Positions 38,452-47,108 of a stretch of 64,000 nucleotides of DNA are shown piece by piece (position 1 is the stretch's first letter; each line of letters begins with the position of its first letter). Origin of the DNA: Pseudomonadota bacterium (GTDB taxonomy: Bacteria > Bdellovibrionota > UBA1018 > CAIMNF01); the NCBI GenBank assembly GCA_027491115.1, contig JAIXWV010000030.1, positions 116,529 through 180,528 on the forward strand, written 5' to 3'. Both the position numbers and the translations under genes were made by a program. The notes beneath the pieces were generated by a model that ran no database searches, was not told the origin of the DNA, and saw only the letters and a list, made by a program, of their open reading frames with translations.

Positions 38452-39398
38452 GAGCGCAGGTTCACCTTAACCAGATTCTTTGAACGTTCGCGCTCCATCC
38501 AAAGCTTGAGTTGGTGACGGAACTCCGCGTCCATGAGTCTGGCACGGATGGAATCCCTTTCACGATCCAGACCGGAGTCCGCTTCGGCACGAACGTCGCC
38601 GACCTTCAGGATCATGAAGGAAGATGAATCTTCGATGAGTCCACCGGTTTTCCCAGATCCGAGTCGACGGACTTCTTGCTGAATGGCTGGCTGCATATCG
38701 GAGTAAGAAAGAAATCCGAGATCTCCTGATCCACCATCTACATGGGTACGTGACGCCACCTCTTGGAAGGCTTCCCCTTTGTTCAGGGCCGTCAAGGCGT
38801 CGTTCGCCGCCTCACGTGCAAGAGCCGGTGTTTTGTAGTTCTTCTTTTCAACTCGGATCAGTTGGAGGCGGAATGATCCGCGGAAAGTCTTGGATCCAGA
38901 ATGGGTCCGATTGTATTCAGTCCGGATCTCGTCTTCTGATACAGCAGCTTTGTTCCGGATTTCACGTTCGATGAGCATCCGCTTGGAGAGCGAGGAGCGC
39001 ATCAGTCGGAAGTAGTCCTCGAAGCGGAACCCCTCTCTTCGGATCGCTGCACGCAAGGTATCACGGTTGATCCGCATGTTCGTCTGGATGCCGTTGATCT
39101 CCTGCTCCACCTCACCGTCAGACGCAGGAAACTTCTCGAGAATCAGGGCTTCGTTGATCAGGAAATCGAGGACTTCCTGATCTGTAGGCGAGGACTTCTT
39201 GGCAAGGGGTTCTCCAACAAAAAGCGGGTCCACTTTGGCACGAAGAGGAAGTGTGGACCGAAAGAGGCCTAGATCGGACTTGTAGATCGCCTTTTTGTTC
39301 ACTACGGCGGCTACTTGTTCGACGACCTCTGCACGCGTGGGCATTGCCCAAAGTGCCGGAATGACGAATACGAGAGCGAGCCGTTTGAGAAAATTCAT
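38448..39398 (-). CDS. SurA-like periplasmic chaperone / peptidyl-prolyl isomerase
   Basis: This exported protein resembles SurA, which chaperones outer-membrane proteins through the periplasm and often lies beside pdxA. From the ATG at 39398 (316 residues) it has a signal peptide (FLKRLALVFVIPALWAMPTRA), a SurA-N-like helical domain starting VAAVVNKKAIYKSDL, and one parvulin domain with EVASRTHVDGGSGDLGFLSY. Only one parvulin domain is visible, compared with two in E. coli SurA. It overlaps pdxA by 4 bp. Confidence 0.85.
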   Translation of the reverse strand: MNFLKRLALVFVIPALWAMPTRAEVVEQVAAVVNKKAIYKSDLGLFRSTLPLRAKVDPLFVGEPLAKKSSPTDQEVLDFLINEALILEKFPASDGEVEQEINGIQTNMRINRDTLRAAIRREGFRFEDYFRLMRSSLSKRMLIEREIRNKAAVSEDEIRTEYNRTHSGSKTFRGSFRLQLIRVEKKNYKTPALAREAANDALTALNKGEAFQEVASRTHVDGGSGDLGFLSYSDMQPAIQQEVRRLGSGKTGGLIEDSSSFMILKVGDVRAEADSGLDRERDSIRARLMDAEFRHQLKLWMERERSKNLVKVNLRS

Positions 39399-39461
39399 TC
39401 CCTCACTTTTCTCATGATTCAGGGTGAAATCCAATGGTAATGGCGCGCCGAAGCGCGCGCG

Positions 39462-40277
39462 TCAGAGTGCGCGATCGGAGATGTTGATTTTGGATTTCTG
39501 ACGCAACTTGGCCAGGAACTCGGTCACCTTTTCTTGGCGGCGTTCCTCGAGAATGATGCGTTTGACTTGGGTCCGATCTGACTCCACCCAAGTGCGCTTC
39601 CCGGTGAGTCGGATCAGATGAACACCGAAGGGGGTCCTGACCGGAGCCGAGATATCACCAGCTTTGGCGAGCTTGATTGCAGCTTTGAAAAAAGCCGGGT
39701 CTAGGCGATCCTTCATCCGGTAATCGAGATCTCCACCGAGTGCGGCACTCGGATCCTCGGAATACTTTTGTGCAGCCTCCGCAAAAGAGACTTTCCCGGA
39801 CTTTACTTCCGCCTGGATCTCGCCCAGGCGCTTGGTCGCGCGAGCTTCTTCGTCCTGGGTGGCTTGGGGTGGGAGTGCGATGAATATGTGGCTGGTACGG
39901 ATCTCGGGGTTCTTTTGGTACCAGTTCTTCGCCTCAGAATCGCTGATGGTCATTCTTTCGAACTCTGCTCCCAGATTCTTCTCGATCAATGCGAGGTAGA
40001 GCACGTTGTTAATGCGTTCAATGACGATCGGGTCCTGATCCAGTTTCAGCTTTCTGGCTTCCTGGATCGCCACCTCACGCTTGATCAACTCTTCGATGAT
40101 CTGTTTGCGGGTCGGTGCGATTGCGGGATTTGCGCGAGTGATTTCAAGAAGTCTGGTGTTCACCTCTTCCTGGGTGATCACATGATCATTTACCCTGGCA
40201 GCCTCGGTGACAGCATGGACTTCGGACGAAACCAGGGTCAGACAGCTCATCAGGGAAAGGGTGAGAATTTTTTTCAT
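39462..40277 (-). CDS. Parvulin-type peptidyl-prolyl isomerase, exported
   Basis: This is a second periplasmic PpiC-type isomerase. The 271-residue protein has a signal peptide (MKKILTLSLMSCLTLVSS, then EVHA), a helical N-terminal chaperone-like region, and a parvulin domain with IRTSHIFIALPP, FAEAAQKYSEDPSAALGGDL and TPFGVHLIRLTGKR. It is organised like the neighbouring SurA-like protein, and the two may be paralogues acting together. It lies 12 bp downstream of mfd. Confidence 0.88.
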   Translation of the reverse strand: MKKILTLSLMSCLTLVSSEVHAVTEAARVNDHVITQEEVNTRLLEITRANPAIAPTRKQIIEELIKREVAIQEARKLKLDQDPIVIERINNVLYLALIEKNLGAEFERMTISDSEAKNWYQKNPEIRTSHIFIALPPQATQDEEARATKRLGEIQAEVKSGKVSFAEAAQKYSEDPSAALGGDLDYRMKDRLDPAFFKAAIKLAKAGDISAPVRTPFGVHLIRLTGKRTWVESDRTQVKRIILEERRQEKVTEFLAKLRQKSKINISDRAL

Positions 40278-40289
40278 AACCCGAGTTTA

Positions 40290-43200
40290 TCAGCCGACAA
40301 TTCCGTTTTCAAATGCTTTGGGAGCGATCCTCCTCAAAAGTGTCTCCGTCTCGAAAACGAGTGCTTTCATATCCTGAAACGGAATCCGGAGAACGATCTT
40401 CGAGTCTGGAGTGATCTGAAGCCGCGGATCTCTCATGCTCTTGGGTCCGGCGACAACTTTCATCACCTCATCTGGATCGACTAGCGTCGTTTTTCTGACG
40501 GTATAGGCGACCCGCTCTTGATTGGCCGCGAGGTGTTCGATTCCCACGCGCTTCAATAGGCATTTCAAGCGGATGAGCCAAAACAAATTCGAAGTTTCCG
40601 GTGGGATTTCTCCGAAGCGGTCCTTGAATTCATCCTCAAGTGTGGCGATCTCGGACTCGGTCTGGGCCCGGGAGAGTCTCCGGTACAACGAAAGTCGGAG
40701 TTTCGAGTCCGGAACGAGCGAGGACTGGATCTCGCACGCCACCGGAACCTGGAGCTCGGGCTCGAAACGTCTCTCTTCGATGTCGATTTTTTTGCCCCGG
40801 AGTTCTTCGATCGCCTCTTCGAGCATCTCGGTATAAAGATCCAATCCGATGGATGCGATGTGACCGGACTGCTCCCCGCCGAGAACGTTTCCTCCCCCTC
40901 GGATCTCCAGATCGAGCGAGGCGATCTGAAATCCGCTTCCAAGCTCCACAAACCGCTGGAGGGCGTCGAGTCGTTGCTTGGCCTCGTCCGTGAGTGTGCC
41001 TTCCTCGCGAACCATCAAGTAGGCGTGTGCCCGACGATGACTCCGACCGACCCTTCCTCGGATCTGATAAAGCTGGGCCAATCCGAGCTGATCGGCCCGG
41101 TCAATCAGGATGGTACCCGCGTTCGGAACGTCGATTCCGGACTCGATGATGGTCGTGCTCACGAGAACTTGAGCGTGTCCCCGGTAAAACTCGAGCATTC
41201 TCTCTTCAATTTCGGTCTCGGACATCTGACCGTGAGCCACGATCACTTTGCACGAAGGGACGAGTTTCTGGATCTCGTTGGCATGATGCTGGATGCTCTG
41301 GACCTTATTGTGCAGGTAGAACACCTGGCCTCCACGGGCGAGCTCCGTCTCGATGGCCGCCTTCACAAGCTCGCCCGACCAGTTGGATACGTGGGTTTGA
41401 ATCGGTTGCCGGTTGGTGGGAGGTGACTGGATCACGCTGATGTCTTTCAATCCGGAAAGAGCCATATTGAGGGTACGGGGAATCGGAGTCGCGGTCAGGG
41501 TGAGGGTGTGGGTGTCGGCCTGGATTGCCTTGATCTTCTCCTTGTGTTCCACGCCAAAACGGTGTTCTTCATCCACGATCAGGAGACCAAGATTGGCCCA
41601 TTTCACGTCTTTTGAAAGCAGTCGGTGGGTCCCGATCAGGATGTCGATTTTCCCTGCTTGCAGGTCCTTCAACAAAGTGTTCTGCACCGCCTTGGTCTTG
41701 AATCGGGAAATCGACTCGATCCGGACGGCGAAATCCCGCATCCGGTTGCGGAAAGATTGTTCGTGTTGAAATGCGAGCAGCGTCGTGGGAACGAGAACCG
41801 CAACCTGATAGCCGTTTTGGACTGCTTGGAAAGCGGCACGGATTGCGACCTCAGTCTTTCCGAACCCGACATCTCCGCAGACCAGCCGGTCAAGCAATTT
41901 CGCGGATTCCAGGTCGTGCAGGATGTCGCGTACCGCATTCATCTGGCCTTCGGTTTCCTGGAATTCGAACTTTTCGCAAAAATCGAAGTAATCATCCGAA
42001 GGCGGATCGAATCGAGGGCCTTTCAGAAGAGCGCGCTTGGCATAAATCTCAACCAGGTTGATGGCAAGTTTCCGTGCCGACTCCCTGGCTTTTTGTTTGG
42101 CTTTGTCGAACTGGCCACTCCCGAGACGGTCGAGTGATCCATCGGTTCCACCCGAGGCATGTCGTTGGATGTTGTTCAGACGGTAGACAGGAAGATACAG
42201 TTTGTCGCCCGAAGAATACTCGATCAGGAGGTATTCTCCCGGGGCCTGTCCGGCAGAACGGAGCTCCTGCATTCCCAGGTAACGGCCCACACCATGAAGG
42301 GAGTGAACGACCAGATCGCCCGGAGCAAGGTCTTCCAGGCGTTGAAAAGCAAGGGCCGGGTTTTTCTCGAACTTGGGGTGGCGTGTTTTCGATGAGCTCT
42401 TCGCACCATGGTCCCCAGGGAAGATCGACTTTTCCGAAAGAATCACGGTCTTTCTCAGTGGAAGGATCCCCGATTCTTCCGGATCGGTAGTCAACAGGAA
42501 AATCCCCGGTCGGGAGGTGGCGTCCTTCAGATGATGACGGATCCGTTCCTGATGCGAAGGCCCTCGAGTGCCAATCCAGACCGTGAATCCATCCTCGAGC
42601 CATTCGACAATTTCGCGCTCACTCACACGGTGGGACTCCAGACGGTCCACGATCTCGGAGTCCGGTTCCGACGAGCAAGCCAAAATGGACTCGACCCGTG
42701 ACTTGACATCCGGATAAAGCAACTCGAATGACGGAGTGATCCAATGACGTTCGGAATAACGGGCTTCCTCATTCTTTAGCCACTGAACATGACTCATCAT
42801 GGCGCCCTCAAAGCGGGCGCGTTCATGAAGGAAGATCGGGGTGCCTGCCGGGAGGTGGTCGGCCAAGCTGCCAGTGACTCCGTGCGCGAAGGGTATCCAG
42901 GTCCGGGCATGGTCCGGCATGAATCCGCTCCGGATATTCTCGAACACCGGATCCCGGATTTTTCTGGAAATCTGATGGTGGTCACAGAATTCCTTGATGC
43001 GTTCCAGAACAGGAGAGAGTTGCCGCCAAGGGATTAGGATCTCTTCCGCGGGTCCGGCTTCAATTCGAGTCCTGATCGTGTCCTGATCCAGCGTCCTTTG
43101 TGTCTCCGGATGGAAGAACCGGATGCTTTCGGTGACCGTGTCAAAGAACCCAACCCTTACCGGCCGATCATACTCAGGAGGGAAAAAGTCCAAAATTTCC

Positions 43201-43694
43201 CCTCGGAATGCGAATTGTCCGGGTTCTTGTACCAAATCTGACGGAGTGTAGCCGAGCTCCCGCAATCGAGCTCGAAGCTCATCCCGGGTCCCTGCGTCGC
43301 TCTCGCATTCAAGAACGAGACTCGCTTGCGACCGAACAGATAATGGAAGGGTGGGTTGCAGCCAGGATGCTGCCGTTCCGATCAGGATGACCCTGCGATC
43401 CGAGGAGTGGAGCAAGGATAGGGTCCGGAGTCTCGCGGTCTTTTGGGAGAGTGACGGTGAGACCGGTGAAAAAGGGGCGTGCTCAGATGCGGTCCAGAGT
43501 GCGATCTCCACCCCTAACCCCGTTGTGTCCGCTTCTGCGAAGCTTTTCAAGAGATCGGCGAACTCGTCGGCTTGATCCTGCTCCGGAAACAGGTGAACCC
43601 GGATACGGGAATCCTCCTCCTGGGAGCGGAACCAGGCGGTGGCGGCTCTTGCGAGAGGCGTCGATAAATTTATCTCGCTCGGACCGGCAGGCAT
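40290..43694 (-). CDS. mfd: Transcription-repair coupling factor Mfd
   Basis: Mfd removes RNA polymerase stalled at lesions and recruits UvrA. The 1134-residue protein has the UvrB-homology region (about 1-300), a CarD-like RNAP-interaction domain with LAPGDLVVHSLHGVGRYLGM near residue 455, the RecG-like motor with Walker A GDVGFGKTEVAIRAAFQ, LIVDEEHRFGV and the LTATPIPRTLNMAL motif, and the TRCF C-terminal domain. Its usual partner uvrA is the last gene of the same minus-strand block. It is the first gene of that block, divergent from the complex-I-like cluster. Confidence 0.97.
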   Translation of the reverse strand: MPAGPSEINLSTPLARAATAWFRSQEEDSRIRVHLFPEQDQADEFADLLKSFAEADTTGLGVEIALWTASEHAPFSPVSPSLSQKTARLRTLSLLHSSDRRVILIGTAASWLQPTLPLSVRSQASLVLECESDAGTRDELRARLRELGYTPSDLVQEPGQFAFRGEILDFFPPEYDRPVRVGFFDTVTESIRFFHPETQRTLDQDTIRTRIEAGPAEEILIPWRQLSPVLERIKEFCDHHQISRKIRDPVFENIRSGFMPDHARTWIPFAHGVTGSLADHLPAGTPIFLHERARFEGAMMSHVQWLKNEEARYSERHWITPSFELLYPDVKSRVESILACSSEPDSEIVDRLESHRVSEREIVEWLEDGFTVWIGTRGPSHQERIRHHLKDATSRPGIFLLTTDPEESGILPLRKTVILSEKSIFPGDHGAKSSSKTRHPKFEKNPALAFQRLEDLAPGDLVVHSLHGVGRYLGMQELRSAGQAPGEYLLIEYSSGDKLYLPVYRLNNIQRHASGGTDGSLDRLGSGQFDKAKQKARESARKLAINLVEIYAKRALLKGPRFDPPSDDYFDFCEKFEFQETEGQMNAVRDILHDLESAKLLDRLVCGDVGFGKTEVAIRAAFQAVQNGYQVAVLVPTTLLAFQHEQSFRNRMRDFAVRIESISRFKTKAVQNTLLKDLQAGKIDILIGTHRLLSKDVKWANLGLLIVDEEHRFGVEHKEKIKAIQADTHTLTLTATPIPRTLNMALSGLKDISVIQSPPTNRQPIQTHVSNWSGELVKAAIETELARGGQVFYLHNKVQSIQHHANEIQKLVPSCKVIVAHGQMSETEIEERMLEFYRGHAQVLVSTTIIESGIDVPNAGTILIDRADQLGLAQLYQIRGRVGRSHRRAHAYLMVREEGTLTDEAKQRLDALQRFVELGSGFQIASLDLEIRGGGNVLGGEQSGHIASIGLDLYTEMLEEAIEELRGKKIDIEERRFEPELQVPVACEIQSSLVPDSKLRLSLYRRLSRAQTESEIATLEDEFKDRFGEIPPETSNLFWLIRLKCLLKRVGIEHLAANQERVAYTVRKTTLVDPDEVMKVVAGPKSMRDPRLQITPDSKIVLRIPFQDMKALVFETETLLRRIAPKAFENGIVG

Positions 43695-43735
43695 TGACTC
43701 ACCCCTTCTCCTTCAATTAGCCTTTTCATGAATCC

Positions 43736-43960
43736 ATGGATCCCAGGAAGATTTTACCCTTTGAAATCAAGACGACACAGCTCACCCAGGTCATTCTTTA
43801 CCTGTGGATTCCCCTGTTGGTGGCGCTTCCTCTTTTCATTTCCGGGGAGATCAGGATCATCCCGTATTTAATCGCGATTCTGGTGATGATGGTAGTGTTT
43901 TTGTCATTCTTCCTCGCAACTCAGCACTATCTCAAGAAGGATTCCGATGACGAAGTTTAA
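43736..43960 (+). CDS. Small two-helix membrane protein, positional NuoA counterpart
   Basis: This 74-residue protein has two hydrophobic helices (about residues 18-36 and 41-62) and a charged C-terminal end. I recognise no family. It is the first gene of the divergent complex-I-like cluster, where nuoA lies in the canonical operon, and overlaps the NuoB-like gene by 14 bp. It lacks the conserved NuoA loop (ECG motif) and third helix, so a shared origin with NuoA is only suggested by position. It starts 41 bp from mfd, which runs the other way. Confidence 0.65.
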   Translation: MDPRKILPFEIKTTQLTQVILYLWIPLLVALPLFISGEIRIIPYLIAILVMMVVFLSFFLATQHYLKKDSDDEV

Positions 43961-44324
43961 GCCCGCCCTCAGATATGTGCGTGTGGGTCTCACCTGCTGC
44001 GGGGATGACTGGATCCAGACCGAGTCGAGTCGTTATGATCTCGAGCGACTCGGGTGTGTCGCGTCGGAACGCGCTGAGGATGCCAACCTCCTGGTCGTTC
44101 AGGGGACGCTCAACCCGGCATTGTTTGAAGAGGCTGTGGCCCATTTTGAGCGAATGGGCGCGCCGAAATATGTCATTGCCATTGGTACTTGTGCCTGTGG
44201 CGGTGGGTTATTCCCCACTCCTGGCGATGAGAGGCTTCCGATCAACATTTATGTGACGGGCTGCCCCCCGCGTCCCGAGGCGATCATGAACGGAATCCTG
44301 TCGCTTCGAGAGGTCCAGGCATGA
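43947..44324 (+). CDS. NuoB-like Fe-S subunit (divergent)
   Basis: This 125-residue protein is related to the PSST/NuoB subunit, which carries cluster N2 in complex I. The four Cys ligands are preserved: the adjacent pair Cys17-Cys18 (GLTCCGDDW), Cys82 (GTCACGGG) and Cys106 (VTGCPPRPEA). It is shorter than the canonical NuoB in this window (166 residues), chiefly at the N-terminus, and the quinone-site region after the first Cys pair is changed. Relatedness to group 4 hydrogenase small subunits is also possible because the families share the fold. It overlaps the next gene (NuoD-like) by 4 bp. Confidence 0.85.
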   Translation: MTKFKPALRYVRVGLTCCGDDWIQTESSRYDLERLGCVASERAEDANLLVVQGTLNPALFEEAVAHFERMGAPKYVIAIGTCACGGGLFPTPGDERLPINIYVTGCPPRPEAIMNGILSLREVQA

Positions 44325-45328
44325 TCCAGGAAACCATCGAAATCGGACCGATTCATGAGTGGCTACCCGGGCCTATGAAATTGAGTCTCGGCATGAGTGG
44401 TGACCGGATTGTCCGGGTTGATACCCGCTTTGGTTATGCGTCGAGGGGGATCGAGCGCCAAGCGATTGGGCGACATCATCGTCGGGCGCAGTTGACTGTC
44501 GGCAGAGTTGAACCCGAAAGCGCACTCATTCTGGATCGCGTATTCAGTGAGGCGGTCGAGAAGATCGCTGGTGTCGAGGCGGGTGAGCGTGTCCGCTGGA
44601 TCCGCGATATCACCTCGAGTCTTTCCGAGTTGAACTTTCAACTCAAATATCTGGCAAACATGTCCAGGCGCCTTGGGGTGAAGATCCTGTTCCACTCCAT
44701 CCTGAAACACCGAGAGTCTTTACTCGACCTTCTCGAGCTCCTTTCAGGCTCAAGGTACGGTTACTATTATTTGATTCCCGGAGGAGCCCGCTATGACATC
44801 ACAGAGGGATTCCAGGAGCGTTTGGACGCGTGGAGTAAGTACTTTGTAGAGGACTACCCTAGAATCGAAGCGCTGTTCCGATGGACACACGTATTTCAGA
44901 ACCGAATGAGGAACCTGGGCCAGATTCTTGATCGAGGAGAGTATGGATTTGTCAGTGAGGCGTCCATCGAGAGCACCCGATACGGATTCGTGAGTCATGT
45001 CGAGTCCAGGTTGATTTACTCGCTCGAAAACTGCAGATCGATTGCAGTGGATTTGAGGGATTTGTTGAATGTCCGCCCTTTGGGAGACCATTTGTCTGTT
45101 CCCGTAATCCGTGAGGGCAGTGTTTCACACGAGCGGGACACGCTTCGTGGACCTTGGGGCATCACCCTCGGTCTCGATTCCGGCGGTACGGTCACCGCGC
45201 TCGAACTTCGCTCTCCCTCCTCTTCGATCGTCAGTGCGATCGGCCCCGCCCTCGAGGGGGAGTCCTTGGAGGATTTGGCCGTGGTGCTTGAGAGTCTCTC
45301 ATTTTCGATACCGGAGATCGACCGATGA
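44321..45328 (+). CDS. NuoD-like subunit without quinone or Ni-Fe ligands (divergent)
   Basis: This 335-residue protein corresponds to NuoD (49 kDa subunit) or the group 4 hydrogenase large subunit. Shared features are the IGP-x-H start, FGYxxRxxE near residue 37, ERxxxRGPWG near the end and the C-terminal EIDR. In the canonical NuoD the quinone-site residues are His55 and Tyr104 (49 apart, as in Thermus His38/Tyr87). Here the aligned positions, also 49 apart, are Pro16 and Pro65. There is no N- or C-terminal CxxC, so it cannot bind Ni-Fe. It is about 90 residues shorter than NuoD and, unlike the canonical operon, no NuoC gene precedes it. Confidence 0.8.
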   Translation: MIQETIEIGPIHEWLPGPMKLSLGMSGDRIVRVDTRFGYASRGIERQAIGRHHRRAQLTVGRVEPESALILDRVFSEAVEKIAGVEAGERVRWIRDITSSLSELNFQLKYLANMSRRLGVKILFHSILKHRESLLDLLELLSGSRYGYYYLIPGGARYDITEGFQERLDAWSKYFVEDYPRIEALFRWTHVFQNRMRNLGQILDRGEYGFVSEASIESTRYGFVSHVESRLIYSLENCRSIAVDLRDLLNVRPLGDHLSVPVIREGSVSHERDTLRGPWGITLGLDSGGTVTALELRSPSSSIVSAIGPALEGESLEDLAVVLESLSFSIPEIDR

Positions 45329-46134
45329 TTGAGGCATTCATGGTCCTGGTTGCTGGAGTTGCCTCCGTTTTTCCAGTTTCATTCCTGATGTATTCCATCA
45401 GTGAGAGAATGATCGCCCGACATGAGTCCAGAGTGGGTAAACAGGTCGGATGGGTGGGGTTCACCTGGCAAACTTGGGTCGATGCACGCACCGAAATGGG
45501 TACCCAGAACGATCGCGGTGTGTGGTTGTTACATCTATTCCAATTGTCGATGGTGTTCTTGCTTGGAATCCGGGTCGAGTATCTGATTTTCATTTATGTC
45601 GCACTCATCGGATTCTTGCTTGCTTGGATGTCGCTCGGGACCAATCGAGTCGTTTCCAGGATCCAGGCGGACGGACAGCAAGTCCGCTTCTCCATCGCGA
45701 GCGCGATTGCGCTTCTCTGCCTGTTTGTCTGCTTCACTTATTCCAAGACCACGGACATGAGCGGAGTGATCTGGAGCCCGGTCTTGCTCGGGTTTGTCAT
45801 TCCTTTCCAGCTGTGTGGAATGATTCTTTTTGGTGAGCACCCTTTCCGCGGGATGAGTGAACGATCTGGATGGGTTCCATCGGCCAGGTTCTATGTCTGG
45901 TCCTTGATCACAGCCAAGCTTTTTCTCGGTGGCGGGGACTGGTTCTTCGACATTCATTTGAAAGCGGCAATTCTTTACCTGGGCTCCAGGATCTTCGGAA
46001 TTTATTTCCCGAGCTTTCATCAAAAAGATTTGCTCAGGATTTCAATCATCTACCTTTTCCCGATCACCGGCGCGCTCTGGCTCGTGGCCATGCTCTGGTA
46101 CGCGGTGAGTGGTGGGGGAGGTTCCGGTGTTTAA
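45325..46134 (+). CDS. NuoH-like membrane subunit (divergent)
   Basis: This 269-residue multi-helix protein lies where NuoH would be. The segment SERMIARHESRVGKQVGW corresponds to VERRGSALMQNRLGPNRMG of canonical NuoH. In place of the conserved loop AETNRLPFDLPEGESEL it has FGEHPFRGMSERSGW, so several of the acidic quinone-channel residues are lost. It is about 95 residues shorter than the canonical subunit (363). The start overlaps the NuoD-like stop by 4 bp, and its stop overlaps the NuoI-like start by 8 bp. Confidence 0.75.
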   Translation: MIEAFMVLVAGVASVFPVSFLMYSISERMIARHESRVGKQVGWVGFTWQTWVDARTEMGTQNDRGVWLLHLFQLSMVFLLGIRVEYLIFIYVALIGFLLAWMSLGTNRVVSRIQADGQQVRFSIASAIALLCLFVCFTYSKTTDMSGVIWSPVLLGFVIPFQLCGMILFGEHPFRGMSERSGWVPSARFYVWSLITAKLFLGGGDWFFDIHLKAAILYLGSRIFGIYFPSFHQKDLLRISIIYLFPITGALWLVAMLWYAVSGGGGSGV

Positions 46135-46522
46135 GAAAATCGTCGGTCATTTTCTGAATCAGAACGAAATGCGAAAGATCGACACGGAATTTTACCCGGA
46201 TCCAGTGTCTTCACGCGGGAAAGACGATTTCCCAGCAAGGGCGCGTGGTCTTCTGTTCAATGAAATCGAGAAATGCACCGGTTGCGGCGACTGTGCCCGG
46301 GTTTGTCCGTCCTCTTGTATCGAGGTCGAGGCGATCGTGAATGCGCGGAACAATCGACCCTGGGTTTCCAGATTCGAGATCGACTTCTCCAAGTGCGTTT
46401 TCTGCGGTCTGTGTGTAGAGGTTTGTGAGCCGAACTCGCTCGTCCAGACCAAGGAGGTCCAGCCGGCTGTCTTCAACCCTAAGGATCTCAAAATGAGTTT
46501 TGGAAGGGGGGATCTGGGATGA
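46127..46522 (+). CDS. NuoI-like two-[4Fe-4S] ferredoxin subunit
   Basis: This 131-residue protein has two complete CxxCxxCxxxC motifs: Cys50-53-56-60 (CTGCGDCARVCP) and Cys90-93-96-100 (CVFCGLCVEVCE). They match clusters N6a and N6b of NuoI. Pro after the last Cys of the second motif is replaced by Glu. The GTG at 46127, five bases behind GGGAGG, is chosen; an earlier GTG at 46109 would overlap the NuoH-like gene more deeply. The canonical NuoI of the next operon has 147 residues. Confidence 0.9.
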   Translation: MFKKIVGHFLNQNEMRKIDTEFYPDPVSSRGKDDFPARARGLLFNEIEKCTGCGDCARVCPSSCIEVEAIVNARNNRPWVSRFEIDFSKCVFCGLCVEVCEPNSLVQTKEVQPAVFNPKDLKMSFGRGDLG

Positions 46523-46869
46523 GGATTTTTGATTTATTCTTCCTGATGGCGGTGTCCGGCTTCCTTGCGACCCGCTCCCCCTTCTCGGGGGTGGTGGTGC
46601 TCGTTCTTGGGTTGTTGATCAGAAGTCAGCTTTTCAGGATGCGCCTCTTGCTCGGCGGTGGCTCCGAGAATTCTCCTGCCGGAAGGCGAGTTCGGGCACT
46701 GATTCTATCTCTCGGGCTTTCAGCGACTCTGTTTCCTCTGGTGCAGGACTCCGTTGGACCGAGTCCTGTTGAGGTCGAATATAGCCATTACTTACCGGTG
46801 GTGATCCTGATCTCCCTCCTCGCGGCAGCCATGATGGCGGGACTGGCTGTAGAAAAGAGGAAGCGATGA
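46519..46869 (+). CDS. Membrane protein, NuoJ-like by position
   Basis: This 116-residue protein has about three to four hydrophobic helices. It follows the NuoI-like gene as nuoJ follows nuoI, and its C-terminal end (helix then AGLAVEKRKR) mirrors the NuoJ end (helix then VTLAKRKGRG). The highly conserved NuoJ helix with VYAGAIMVLFVFVIM is missing. Sequence similarity is too low for a firm assignment. The ATG overlaps the previous stop (ATGA), and its own stop overlaps the next start. Confidence 0.6.
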   Translation: MRIFDLFFLMAVSGFLATRSPFSGVVVLVLGLLIRSQLFRMRLLLGGGSENSPAGRRVRALILSLGLSATLFPLVQDSVGPSPVEVEYSHYLPVVILISLLAAAMMAGLAVEKRKR

Positions 46870-47108
46870 TTTCGGCGGTATTTCTCGTTTTTCTGGTGTT
46901 CTCTCTCTACACGCTCTTTACCTCGTCCGATGTTCTTGAGTTTGCGGGTGCGATGTTGAGGGTTGCCCTCACTCTTCTCGGCGTGGTGGCTTCACGCGAA
47001 GCCTCTGTCCCCCTGCTTCCGGGGGCTGTGATGCTTTTTGCCGTCCTCGCCATCGCTCTTCTGGCCGTTTCAAGGGGGGAGGTTCAACTCGAAAATGATG
47101 AACCTTGA
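46866..47108 (+). CDS. Membrane protein, NuoK-like by position
   Basis: This 80-residue protein has three hydrophobic helices, like NuoK (102 residues in the next operon). Canonical NuoK here carries Glu38 (MSIELML) and Glu74 (AAAESAVG), the conserved membrane carboxylates. At the aligned places this protein has only hydrophobic residues, and its few charges lie in loops or the tail (GEVQLENDEP). It overlaps the following gene by 14 bp. The NuoK assignment is inferred from topology and order. Confidence 0.6.
   Translation: MISAVFLVFLVFSLYTLFTSSDVLEFAGAMLRVALTLLGVVASREASVPLLPGAVMLFAVLAIALLAVSRGEVQLENDEP

Noticed and set aside
43947..45328. [NiFe] hydrogenase (group 4) small and large subunits
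   Set aside because: The large-subunit-like protein has no CxxC at either end, so no Ni-Fe centre can be bound. Relation to complex I or to hydrogenase ancestors remains possible, but not hydrogenase activity.
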